Source of the DNA: a virus
Strand: one strand, 5' to 3'
DNA: 63,248 nt
IMG/VR virus record: IMGVR_UViG_3300019887_000001
Span: 1-63,248 of that record
Made by a program: the position numbers and the translations under genes. The notes under the pieces were generated by a model. It was not told where the DNA came from, searched no databases, and was given only the letters and a program-made list of their open reading frames with translations. Below are positions 47,370-55,922 of this stretch, one piece after another (position 1 is the first letter of the stretch; each line of letters starts with the position of its first letter).

Positions 47370-49412
47370 CTAGGACCATGACCTCCCGCTGTCCCACGGC
47401 ACGCCCGCGTCGTACCCGAATGGTGGCCCGGCTGCGACACCGAAGACCGACATCGTGACCGCGATACTCAACACGCGGCTGCCTGTTTCCACCGCTTCAA
47501 CCTCTGACGGGCCTTCGATCTTCAGCACGCGCACAATCAGCGCGCCCCCCTCCGCGACCAGGCGCACGCGGTTGCCGCTGCGCGATAACGCGGCAAGCTT
47601 GGCAACCTGATTCTCAGACCCGCGGGAACTGAGCGCCCCGGATCCGTAGCGTTCGTCCCGTCCGAGCTGCAGCACGTAGCGGCGCACCTCGCGCACATCC
47701 GGATTCGGCAGCCAGCGCACGCTGACCCGGCGGGTGATGGCCGGCGACGTCGGGGCGCTCGACAGGTCAATCCGAAACGTCGGGCGCTCGGTGATGAACG
47801 CGGCGCCAACCGGCACGAGCGCGCGCGGTCCACTGGTGAACGTGCCGAGTTGGGTGAACGAGCCCGACGTCCCTTCCTTCGCCGCGCTGACCTTGACGTT
47901 GTTGCCGCCAGTCAAATTCTCGGACATGACAAGGACTTCTTCGATGTCCTTATTCATCGCATCATCCCCGCCATCCTCCGACGGCAGGATGACGTAGCAC
48001 GAGGTCGCGAAACGGCGCGCGCGCCCCGACTTGAGATCGCCGTACGGCGTGGAGTACGCGAGCGGAGCCCAGAACGCCGACACCGTGCCGATGTTGTTCT
48101 GGCCGAACATCCACAGCCGCGGTCCGTCCGGCGCGAGTCCGGTGATGTGCATCGCGGTGACCTTGAACCCGCGCAGCACGATCGGTGCGACGTTCCACAC
48201 GAACGGCCCGAGCTCGGGACCCCTGATCGCCTCAACGCCTGCAGCTTCGCCAGGCATACGGCCGATCAGTTGACCGGAGGACGCCTCGCGCCCCCACATG
48301 ACCCAGGTGACGTTGTTGATGGGGTCGTACTGCGAATAGATCAGGTAACTGCCGCGCGACAGGAGCGCGGTGCCATACCCCGCGACCGGCGTCTCGTTGG
48401 GCAGCAGCGTCATCGGCGTAATCGGCTCGCCGATCGCGTACTGGGTGCCCGCGACCGCGACCCGATACAGGTCGTAGCCGGCGGAGCAATACGCCGTGCC
48501 GCTTTTGGTGAGCGCTGCCAGACCACCGGTCGGGAGTGGCCCCATCTCCGCCTCGGGTAACAGATTCGGAGCGAGGCCAGACGAGTCGAGGTCCCGCAAC
48601 CCGTCGGTACACGCGATATATAAGTGGTCGCGACTCGTCGCGAAACGCGTGATCGGCGCACCGACGTCGATCGCCGGACTGCCGAACCCCGGCGTCCACG
48701 AGGTGTCATTGCGCGGGTTCGTCTCGCAGTAGCGGATCCCGCGCGCCCCGAATTGAGCGATCAGGCGCTCGGTCGTGATGATCGACGGCGACACTCCGGT
48801 CGTCCAGAACACGGTCGCGAGCGCGCCCGTCGGAGGCACGGGGTTGGAGCCGAGCAGCACCGACGTCCAGGCGCCTCCGTCCGGGCGCTCGAGCAGACTG
48901 GTGACCGACAGATTGTTGTGCGAGAGGAACAGGCTCGTGCCGAACCGCTTCAGCGCGTAGCCCACTCCACCGACACCCAGGTCGGCGTCTTGCGACGGTG
49001 GTGGCGCGAGCTCCTGTCCCGCGCTCAGGCAAAATACGTAGCGACCGGCAGCGACGTAAACGTTCCCGTCGGCTTCGGCAACGCCGTCCGGACGAGGCGC
49101 AACCGTCGCTCCAGTCAGCGCGACCGCGGTCACCTCCGGGCCCGGCATGAGCAACCCCGGGTCGACGGTCCAGACGTTCTCGCCGTAGGCCACCATGCCG
49201 TTGACGCTGACGGTTCTCGAAGCGCCCGCGCCGCGGTGAAAGGTCGTGTACTCGATCGGGTCGAGCGTCGCGTCCCCGACTGGCGACATGTTCGCCAGCT
49301 TGATCTTCGGTACGTACTGGACTGACGATTGCCTCTCGCCCAGCGTGCCGCGCGCGGCGGGATAGCTGTCGCCATCGAGCGTCAGGTCAATCGCGAATTC
49401 AACCGCAGCCAT
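47370..49412 (-). CDS. Large tail protein with beta-propeller-like repeats
   Basis: 680 residues. Repeated blade-like stretches (ITRFATSRDHLYIACTDGLR; AALTKSGTAYCSAGYDLYRV; ALLSRGSYLIYSQYDPI) suggest a beta-propeller, followed by a C-terminal beta domain (RRVSVRWLPNPDVREVRRYV). No signal peptide. Likely a tail tube or hub component, by position and fold pattern. Confidence 0.65.
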   Translation of the reverse strand: MAAVEFAIDLTLDGDSYPAARGTLGERQSSVQYVPKIKLANMSPVGDATLDPIEYTTFHRGAGASRTVSVNGMVAYGENVWTVDPGLLMPGPEVTAVALTGATVAPRPDGVAEADGNVYVAAGRYVFCLSAGQELAPPPSQDADLGVGGVGYALKRFGTSLFLSHNNLSVTSLLERPDGGAWTSVLLGSNPVPPTGALATVFWTTGVSPSIITTERLIAQFGARGIRYCETNPRNDTSWTPGFGSPAIDVGAPITRFATSRDHLYIACTDGLRDLDSSGLAPNLLPEAEMGPLPTGGLAALTKSGTAYCSAGYDLYRVAVAGTQYAIGEPITPMTLLPNETPVAGYGTALLSRGSYLIYSQYDPINNVTWVMWGREASSGQLIGRMPGEAAGVEAIRGPELGPFVWNVAPIVLRGFKVTAMHITGLAPDGPRLWMFGQNNIGTVSAFWAPLAYSTPYGDLKSGRARRFATSCYVILPSEDGGDDAMNKDIEEVLVMSENLTGGNNVKVSAAKEGTSGSFTQLGTFTSGPRALVPVGAAFITERPTFRIDLSSAPTSPAITRRVSVRWLPNPDVREVRRYVLQLGRDERYGSGALSSRGSENQVAKLAALSRSGNRVRLVAEGGALIVRVLKIEGPSEVEAVETGSRVLSIAVTMSVFGVAAGPPFGYDAGVPWDSGRSWS

Positions 49413-50609
49413 CTATTTCAGATACGACCACCAGTTGGTGTCGAAAACCGTCGCCGGATGGTTTGAGCGCTCGCGCGGGTGCGGCAGCCCGCGAAACTTG
49501 GCCAGGTTCGCCTTGGTGCGCTGGTTCTCGGCGAGCTTCAGATAACGCGCCGCGGCGGCACCGGTCGTCGTCTGCGACAGCGCGTCCCAGCAATGGCAGA
49601 GCGCGACCTCGACGAGAAACGCCGGCTGAAAGAGGTGCTCGTCGGTGTCGTTCTGCATGCCCTGTTGCTGGTCGGTCCAGACCCCGTCGATCTTGATCAG
49701 CGTGTCGCCCGGGCGCGTCATCTCAACCGACATCGCCGCACCTGTTGAGATCCCCGGCGGCACGTCGAGGTCGACGACCGAGCCCTGGCGCCGCACGCTG
49801 AAGCCGCCCCACGGCATGACCGCGAGTCCCGTTGAGAGCACCGGCCCGTAGTACTCGCTGACCGCTTCAGGGTCGAGCCAGTCGCCAATGGCCGACAGGT
49901 CGTAGGTCGCTTGATTCGCGACGCCTGGCACGGCCGTGCGGTCGAGCACCCAGCATTCGGCGAGCGCGAGGTTGATAGCCTGCCGCAGGCCGAGCATGCC
50001 CCCCAGCTCCTCAGGAGGAAGAAGCTTGGTCAGCTCGACCTGCGTGCCCGCGACGATCTGACTGACGAACGGGGGGGCGATCGTCAGCGTGCCATCGGAC
50101 GGATTGAGCGCCGTTTCGCCGATTGTCCGAATGGCGCCGGCACTCACGCCGTCGGTTGGCATGACCCACCAGCCGCGATATCGGTTGGCGTCGAGCTGGT
50201 TCGCCAGGTTGGCCGAGATCAGCGACGTGCCGCCGATCGTGCCGTCGGCCGAGGTCGTCGCGACCTGGAGCCCGCCGAGGCGCCGCGCGAGCATACGGCG
50301 AGTCGCCTTCAACGACCGCCGAGCGCCTTCGCCGGTGGTTGAAGGGTCGGGAATGACGGGCCAGGCGGGCGAGAATGGTCCGAGTAGGCCGAGCGGTCCG
50401 TAACGCGCGATGCGATACCAGTCCGAGTTGGCACCGGCTGGGTCGAAGTACGTGTAGGACGTTTGGTGCAGCACGTACGGGATCAGCGAAACGAGCGAGA
50501 ACGCGCCTAGGTTGGTCGCGTTTGGGCCCTTCTCGAGACGGATCCCGGTCCACGTGCCGATCAGCGTGTCAACAACCGCCTCCGTAAGTTGGATCGTGTT
50601 GCCTGCCAC
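49413..50609 (-). CDS. Structural protein, 398 residues
   Basis: GTG 50609 overlaps the upstream TAG (TAGTG). Contains NRYRGWWVMPTDGVSAGAIR, LGLRQAINLALAECWVL and a C-terminal helix with AARYLKLAENQRTKANLAKF. The arrangement resembles head-tail connector proteins, with a mixed beta and helical fold. Family not firmly recognised. Confidence 0.65.
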   Translation of the reverse strand: MAGNTIQLTEAVVDTLIGTWTGIRLEKGPNATNLGAFSLVSLIPYVLHQTSYTYFDPAGANSDWYRIARYGPLGLLGPFSPAWPVIPDPSTTGEGARRSLKATRRMLARRLGGLQVATTSADGTIGGTSLISANLANQLDANRYRGWWVMPTDGVSAGAIRTIGETALNPSDGTLTIAPPFVSQIVAGTQVELTKLLPPEELGGMLGLRQAINLALAECWVLDRTAVPGVANQATYDLSAIGDWLDPEAVSEYYGPVLSTGLAVMPWGGFSVRRQGSVVDLDVPPGISTGAAMSVEMTRPGDTLIKIDGVWTDQQQGMQNDTDEHLFQPAFLVEVALCHCWDALSQTTTGAAAARYLKLAENQRTKANLAKFRGLPHPRERSNHPATVFDTNWWSYLK

Positions 50610-50788
50610 TACACGGTCTCTTGTTCTGAAAACGGTGATGTATCGACGGCAGGTAAGTCGGCGTCCCCGCGCCGAAGCGTCTCGAGTTGCTGCCGGAGCA
50701 GCGCGATCTCTTCGTTTGCGAGATGCAACTCGGCGACCTTGCTGCCGAGCACCTCGAGGAGCTTTTCGGGCGTGATCGTCCGCGCCAC
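50609..50788 (-). CDS. 59-residue coiled-coil protein
   Basis: GTG 50788 overlaps the upstream TAG (TAGTG), and its own TAG overlaps the next GTG. MARTITPEKLLEVLGSKVAE then a heptad helix (LHLANEEIALLRQQLETLRR) and an acidic tail. Small assembly or structural factor is possible. Confidence 0.7.
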   Translation of the reverse strand: MARTITPEKLLEVLGSKVAELHLANEEIALLRQQLETLRRGDADLPAVDTSPFSEQETV

Positions 50789-51654
50789 TAGCTCGCCGGT
50801 CCGATCGCGGACTTGTGCAGGTTGCCGCTGGAATCGATGACAACGTAGTGGTCGCTGGCGGCGAAGGCGCCTAACCCGCTGAACCTGATGGCGCCAGTCG
50901 CGCGAAGCGAGAGGTTGTCGGTGGCCCCGCCGGAGGGGGTGGCGATGTCGATGCCGTAGTTGCTCGTGTCACCAGCGGTGATCGCGTCGATGTTGATGCC
51001 GCGGGCGATGGTGATCGTGGAGCCGGCACCCTTGGTTGGGTTCAGGAGTCGGAGGTCTGTGACGCTTCCTACGGTGTAGGCCGACGCGTTGGATTGAGCC
51101 CGCACCGTGATACCTTCCGCTGCACCCGTCGCGGCTGCCGACGGCGTCGCATCGACCAGGATGCCGTACTGGGTTGTGCTCGATGCCAGGATGGCGCCAT
51201 TGACGTAGATGCCTTTGTCGACCGCTGCCGCCGCACCGACGCCGAGATTGCCTGCAGTCACTCGCAGACCACTCGCGGTGACGGTGAGGCCGGCTCGGAC
51301 GGTGACGAGCCCCGCGTTGGTGATGAGTAGGTTGTCCGCAGTGTCGGCGTTGTTGCGGTGTGAGAATGAAGTCGCGCCAGGAATAAGTTTGCCGACCGCG
51401 GTTGAGACGGTAATCAGCGTCGTGCTCAACCCGCCGGCGCCACTAGCGATGAGCGTCTTGGCGGTGTTGTCCCAGGTCAGCCCGCTGTCCTGAATGACTT
51501 GAGCGGTCGTATTGCCGACGACGAGCTGGTTGACCGCGAGCGACAGCGGGATCTGGACCTGCAGCGCGTTGACCGCGGTCGCGAGGTCGTCGTGGTGCTG
51601 CGCGTGAACGCCTGATTCGCTATCAGAGCCGGCGAACGTAGTGGTGAGAGGCAT
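50788..51654 (-). CDS. Fibre-like repetitive beta protein, 288 residues
   Basis: The head (GVHAQHHDDLATAVNALQVQ) resembles fibre trimerisation or attachment helices. The remainder is short beta repeats rich in Thr, Ala, Gly and Asn (GAGSTITIARGINIDAITAG; NLSLRATGAIRFSG). Start overlaps the upstream stop (TAATG). Tail fibre shaft is likely. Confidence 0.7.
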   Translation of the reverse strand: MPLTTTFAGSDSESGVHAQHHDDLATAVNALQVQIPLSLAVNQLVVGNTTAQVIQDSGLTWDNTAKTLIASGAGGLSTTLITVSTAVGKLIPGATSFSHRNNADTADNLLITNAGLVTVRAGLTVTASGLRVTAGNLGVGAAAAVDKGIYVNGAILASSTTQYGILVDATPSAAATGAAEGITVRAQSNASAYTVGSVTDLRLLNPTKGAGSTITIARGINIDAITAGDTSNYGIDIATPSGGATDNLSLRATGAIRFSGLGAFAASDHYVVIDSSGNLHKSAIGPAS

Positions 51655-52607
51655 TAGCGACCCGCTCCGATCAGCATGAAAGTCTCCTGTCCAGCTTCGG
51701 CGTTGCCGACCGTTGGCGGCTGGACCTCGAGAACGAAGAGTGACGGCAGCGGCGGCGGCGGAGCCTCGAGTAGAACACCGGCCACTATCGGCAAGGCGAG
51801 GATGACAGCTGCCGTCATCGTGATCGAGAGCGGCGTGAACAGCACACCGGTGACCTGGAGCCCTTGCAGGATGATGGGCGGCGCGCCGCTGCCGTCGAAC
51901 GAACCACCGTCGAACGTCCCGCCGTCGAACGTCTGCGGGAAAAGGATTACGCCGATAATGAAACGCTCAACGAGTACGCCAGCTTCGACGAGTGGCGTCA
52001 GGACGACAGTCCCGGCAAACATGATCGTGCCAGCCGAGGTCAGCGACCCGGTGACGACGACCGTGTTCAGCACGACCGCACCTGGCGCGTCGAACGCCTC
52101 GGCCAGCGTGCCTCCGGCAACGACGGGCGTCAGCACGACCGCGCCCGGGGCGTCGAACGTTTCGGCGAGCGTGCCTGCAACCGACAAACCGTTCAGAACG
52201 ATGGCGCCGGTAAGCGTTCCGCTGGATATCGTCAGCGCGCCGCTCTCGATGAGTGTGCTCAGAACGATGGCTCCGGTTGCACTGAACGTCTCGACGAGCG
52301 TTCCGCTGACCGACAACCCGGGCAGAATGATGTCGCCAATGAGCGACCCGCTGGACATCGCCAGCGCGCCGCTTTCGACGATCGTGGTCAGAACAATGGC
52401 ACCGCTCGCGGTGAACGTTTCGGCGAGCGTGCCGCTCACGGCGAGCGGCGTCAGGACAATAACGCCCGTGGCGTCGAACGTTTCGACCAGGGTGCCGCCG
52501 ACGACGACGGAGCTAAGGATGACCGGGGGGAGCCCGCCCCCGCCGAACAGCCCGCCATCGAACGTGCCGCCATCGAATGACGTCGCGCCGATGACGAAGC
52601 CGGCCAT
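51654..52607 (-). CDS. Repeat protein with tandem TLAETF-GAIVL units
   Basis: 317 residues. About nine tandem units of ~20-26 residues with the pattern GTLxETFxAxGAIVL, in variants such as GTLAETFTASGAIVL and GALTISSGTLTGAIVL. Both ends have FDGGTFDGG-type turns (near residues 11 and 225). A solenoid-like beta structure is expected, as in virion decoration or fibre proteins. It has no cysteine or charged patches. Family not recognised. Confidence 0.7.
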   Translation of the reverse strand: MAGFVIGATSFDGGTFDGGLFGGGGLPPVILSSVVVGGTLVETFDATGVIVLTPLAVSGTLAETFTASGAIVLTTIVESGALAMSSGSLIGDIILPGLSVSGTLVETFSATGAIVLSTLIESGALTISSGTLTGAIVLNGLSVAGTLAETFDAPGAVVLTPVVAGGTLAEAFDAPGAVVLNTVVVTGSLTSAGTIMFAGTVVLTPLVEAGVLVERFIIGVILFPQTFDGGTFDGGSFDGSGAPPIILQGLQVTGVLFTPLSITMTAAVILALPIVAGVLLEAPPPPLPSLFVLEVQPPTVGNAEAGQETFMLIGAGR

Positions 52608-52613
52608 GAGTCC

Positions 52614-53033
52614 TTAGGCCGCGAGCGCCAGAGTCAGACTGCTCGCCGACACCGCCGCGCCCGCGGAGATCGCGGTCGAGTTGATGATCAGATCCGTACT
52701 CGCCGTGCCAACGGTCCCGTCGAGCATCGGCGTGGTCCCGAGTGAGTCCCAGATGCGGAACCAGGCCGCGGTACCGGTTGCTGCCGCGCTCGCCGCCGCG
52801 GTGATCGCGTTCGCGGTGATGATGTAGGACGTGCTCGCGACCGCGGCCGGCCCGTTGAACGAGGTCGCGTTCATCGTCAGTTCGGCGAGCATGACCTGGG
52901 CACCGATCGCGGTATCCGCGTCCGTTGGTTGCGCGCCGCTATAGATACGGAGCTTGCCAGAGTTGCACGCCGTCGTAATCGTGTCGAGCATCGCCTTGCG
53001 GCGGGCCGCGCTGACTTTTGGGTTGAGCGCCAT
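52614..53033 (-). CDS. Virion structural protein, 139 residues
   Basis: Contains KLRIYSGAQPTDADTAIGAQ, MLAELTMNATSFNGPA, ATGTAAWFRIWDS and DGTVGTASTDLIINSTAI, a layout seen in small phage virion proteins with a beta-sandwich. Probably a tail tube or decoration subunit. Follows 53087-53581 in the operon. Confidence 0.75.
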   Translation of the reverse strand: MALNPKVSAARRKAMLDTITTACNSGKLRIYSGAQPTDADTAIGAQVMLAELTMNATSFNGPAAVASTSYIITANAITAAASAAATGTAAWFRIWDSLGTTPMLDGTVGTASTDLIINSTAISAGAAVSASSLTLALAA

Positions 53034-53086
53034 AGAGCGTGTCCTCCGCGGACGATGGGGGTCCGCGATGGACCCCCGCTAAACAG

Positions 53087-53581
53087 TCAGCCGCCGAGGA
53101 CCTGCTCGATGGTGTCGCCAGTGGTCAATCCCTCGGGCAGATTTCTGAGGTTGGCGTAAAGACGGCCCTCACCGATCTTGTGCCCGTCCAGACCACGAAC
53201 CTTCTCGCCAGACTGCAGGTCGAGCAGCAGCATGTGCCCATGGACAACATCGCCCTCGCCGAGCAGTCCCCACTCGGATACCGGTCGCCCGACCATGCCC
53301 GCGATCTTCCGACCAATCGGACTCAGCAGAGCCGCGCGGTCCTTACTCAGCGGCGCGCGGACCGACTCCGCAATAGACGGAGGCTCGAGCACGCTCTTGA
53401 TGTTGCCGCCGGCGACCTCGCCCTCGGGCGTCGCGTGCGACATGCCGTGCGCGCCGGCGTCGCCGCCGGGTGCGGTCGCGGCCGCTTCCTTGCCGTCGAT
53501 GACGACGACGCGTGTTTCGCCTGGCTTCGCTGCTTCTGTTGTGGTTGCGAGCCCCGTTTCGGGCGCAGTTGATTCAGTCAT
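53087..53581 (-). CDS. Hypothetical structural-region protein, 164 residues
   Basis: The N-terminal ~90 residues are Ala/Thr/Pro/Glu-rich and disordered. The C-terminal ~65 residues (GLLGEGDVVHGHMLLLDLQSG ... LYANLRNLPEGLTTGDTI) look folded. Position is that of a head completion or tail assembly gene. Not recognised. Confidence 0.6.
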   Translation of the reverse strand: MTESTAPETGLATTTEAAKPGETRVVVIDGKEAAATAPGGDAGAHGMSHATPEGEVAGGNIKSVLEPPSIAESVRAPLSKDRAALLSPIGRKIAGMVGRPVSEWGLLGEGDVVHGHMLLLDLQSGEKVRGLDGHKIGEGRLYANLRNLPEGLTTGDTIEQVLGG

Positions 53582-53594
53582 GACATCTGGTCCT

Positions 53595-54311
53595 TCACTG
53601 TCCGTTGTGGTCGTAGCGAACGCCGAGCTCTTGCGGCCGCGGCGGGAGTCCGTCCGGAATGAGACGACCCTCGCCGGCTCGCCCCGGGCTTCCGACGGTG
53701 ACCGACTGGCTGCCGGCGAGGAACTGACTGCGCTGCGGATCTGGGATCAGTGGCAGTCCCTGCGGGGCGCCGCTCATCGGCCGTCGCCGCTGGGTGTACT
53801 CGACCAGGCGCGCGACCGAAGACGGCACGTTGGCGATCTCGCCGACGCTGATCGGGTACTCAAGCCCGTTGATCCGCATCACGCGCGGCGGGTACAGCCC
53901 GGTGACCGCGTGGATCTTGTCCTCGTCCTGGTCGGGATTCAGGAACACCGGCTCGCGTGGCTCCGTCTTCCACGACTCGAGCGTCATCTCGCGCTGCTTG
54001 CGATCGTTCGCCAACTCGGCCTGGGTGTCGGCGTTCGTCTTCTTGCCGCCGTTGGTGGCGCCAGACAGGTTGCCGCTGACCAGCTCGATGATCTGCGCCT
54101 GCATGCCGGCCATCTGGGCCTGCATCTGGCTCATAAGTTGGAACATGTCGGCCTGGGTGATCTCGCCGACGTTCGGAGAGGCTTTCAGGATCGGCGCGAG
54201 CTTCGCCGCAGCTTCTTCGGGATCGCGGTCGATGACCGCGGTCGCCTCTTCGGTTCGATCTTTCTGACGCAGCAACGCGGACGCCGCGGTGCCGTTATTG
54301 GGTTGTGGCAT
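53595..54311 (-). CDS. Hypothetical structural-region protein, 238 residues
   Basis: ATG 54311 has GGAGGT about 12 bases upstream. A Gln/Met-rich helix (DMFQLMSQMQAQMAGMQAQI) leads to a region with YPPRVMRINGLEYPISVGEI and a Pro-rich basic end. Directly downstream of the capsid gene, so a head accessory role is likely. Confidence 0.6.
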   Translation of the reverse strand: MPQPNNGTAASALLRQKDRTEEATAVIDRDPEEAAAKLAPILKASPNVGEITQADMFQLMSQMQAQMAGMQAQIIELVSGNLSGATNGGKKTNADTQAELANDRKQREMTLESWKTEPREPVFLNPDQDEDKIHAVTGLYPPRVMRINGLEYPISVGEIANVPSSVARLVEYTQRRRPMSGAPQGLPLIPDPQRSQFLAGSQSVTVGSPGRAGEGRLIPDGLPPRPQELGVRYDHNGQ

Positions 54312-54414
54312 AGGGCTATTCCACCTCCTGTGGAGTCCGTACAATTGGCAACACTTGGCCCCCGCGATGTTGGAAGCATCCGGGGGCCTGGACACCGAAG
54401 GGAGTAAAGCTTCG

Positions 54415-54888
54415 ATGCCAAGCGGAGTTTACGCGCGGTTGCCGCTCGCGGAGCGGTTCTGGATGAAGGTCATCTGCGATTTGGCCACTGGGTGCTGGTT
54501 TTGGACCGCGAGCCTGTTGCCCTCCGGCTACGGCAGTTTCGGCATACATGGCGAAACCTTTACGGCTCCCCACGTCTCGTGGTTTCTGCACTACGGCGAC
54601 TGGCCGACTCGATGGGTACTTCACCACTGCGATGTGCGGCGCTGCGTTCGGCCTGACCATCTCTTTCTGGGAGATCATCTGGCCAACATGGATGACATGG
54701 TCAAGAAGGGCCGCTCTCGTCGTGGCGAGCGAACCAATCTGGCGAAACTGACCGACCAGCAGGTAATTGCGATGCGTGCAGCCTTCCGAGCCGGCATGAG
54801 CCGGATGGCACTCGCCGCCGAGTACGGACTGGATCATTCGACCGTCGCGTACATTATTCGCCGTAAAACATGGGCGCATTTGCCATAA
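54415..54888 (+). CDS. HNH homing endonuclease with C-terminal helix-turn-helix
   Basis: 157 residues from ATG 54415, with GGGAG ten bases upstream. CWFWTASLLPSGYGSFGIHG, core LHHCDVRRCVRPDHLFLGD, and a C-terminal KLTDQQVIAMRAAFRAG plus YGLDHSTVAYII HTH. A relative of 973-1587 and 20841-21395. It lies antisense just downstream of the capsid gene. The 103 bases before it also hold the leader of 54311. Confidence 0.9.
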   Translation: MPSGVYARLPLAERFWMKVICDLATGCWFWTASLLPSGYGSFGIHGETFTAPHVSWFLHYGDWPTRWVLHHCDVRRCVRPDHLFLGDHLANMDDMVKKGRSRRGERTNLAKLTDQQVIAMRAAFRAGMSRMALAAEYGLDHSTVAYIIRRKTWAHLP

Positions 54889-54909
54889 ATACCACGCCGA
54901 TATGGCTAA

Positions 54910-55905
54910 TCACCCAGCTACGGCGGTCTCAATTCTGAGTATTCGTGCCGCGTCAAGTATCTTAGCGCAATAAGCAACTTTCCAGCCTGCGACCCCGTAC
55001 TGCTGCAGCGGGTCGACCTTCGATGGCGTGTTCGCGGGCACAACCATGATGTCGATGCCGGCGTTGTTCGTCTCGGCGTTCAGGTTGCCGATCGTCTGAG
55101 AAGCCAGGTCGACGGCGCCGAACGCGTACGGGCCCCAGATCAGCGCGGCGTGGACGTCGACACCCGCCGCGCCAGCACCCGTGAAGATCGGGTTGGCCGT
55201 GCTGACGTCGAAGTTGACGCCTTCGATCTCGCCGACGGTGCCACTCATGAACGACGCCGGCGCGGCGTAGCGCATGATGTCGAGCCAGCCGCCGGTCGCA
55301 GCGTCGGCCTTCAGGTCGTACTTCTGCGACGGAGTGACGGAGCCGTGGTAACGCGCGTCGGGAAACCGCGGCACGTTCGCCTTTTCCATCGTGCGAACGG
55401 CCTTGCGAACCTCGGACATGACGAAGTTCATGCCCGCCGCGACCGTCACCCTGGAGACTGCCGTCGAGGCGTACTGAACTGTCGAAGACGCGCCCAGCTC
55501 GGTCGCGGTCAGCGTGTGGACCGACAGACCGGCTTGCTCACCTTCGACGTCCATGACGTTGGACATCGACGGGTCGATGCCCGCGCGAATGAGCAGGTCT
55601 GAGACCTTTTGGAACGCCCCGTACTGGGCGAGCGTCGAGGTTACCGCGGTGACGGTCAGCGACCCCTCAGAAGGCGGCGTGCCTTCAGTCAGCGCCGACG
55701 TCGCGGCTGGGAGACTGCCCCACTTGCGCCACTGGATGCCCGTACCAGTGTTGCTGCCGATCGTGTCGGTCATCGCGTCTTTGAGCAGCGGCAGGTACGG
55801 GAGCAGACGCCTCAGCGTCTTGGCCACGTAATACGATCGCTGCTCGACCGTCAACGTGGCGTAGGTCTGTACGGAAATTTGCTTTACCCGCGTCTTTCTA
55901 TACAT
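54910..55905 (-). CDS. Major capsid protein, N4 gp56-like family
   Basis: 331 residues. Strong family features: IQWRKWGSLPAATSALTEGT, TLAQYGAFQKVSDLLIRAGI, VMDVEGEQAGLSVHTLTATE and late SVTPSQKYDLKAD and DIMVVPANTPSK. HK97-type fold. It forms the icosahedral shell around the scaffold. It lies directly after the scaffold gene in transcription order, but an HNH gene separates the two. It has no good ribosome site. CATTAT lies six bases before ATG 55905, the same spacing as the leaderless starts here. Confidence 0.93.
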   Translation of the reverse strand: MYRKTRVKQISVQTYATLTVEQRSYYVAKTLRRLLPYLPLLKDAMTDTIGSNTGTGIQWRKWGSLPAATSALTEGTPPSEGSLTVTAVTSTLAQYGAFQKVSDLLIRAGIDPSMSNVMDVEGEQAGLSVHTLTATELGASSTVQYASTAVSRVTVAAGMNFVMSEVRKAVRTMEKANVPRFPDARYHGSVTPSQKYDLKADAATGGWLDIMRYAAPASFMSGTVGEIEGVNFDVSTANPIFTGAGAAGVDVHAALIWGPYAFGAVDLASQTIGNLNAETNNAGIDIMVVPANTPSKVDPLQQYGVAGWKVAYCAKILDAARILRIETAVAG

Positions 55906-55907
55906 CC

Positions 55908-55916
55908 TGCTATAAT
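55908..55916 (+). promoter_or_regulatory. Extended -10 promoter for a leaderless HNH transcript
   Basis: TGCTATAAT is a perfect extended -10. Six bases later is ATG 55923, and no ribosome site is present. No good -35 box is seen, as is usual with an extended -10. The reverse complement offers CATTAT to the divergent capsid gene. Confidence 0.7.
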
Positions 55917-55922
55917 GAGCAG

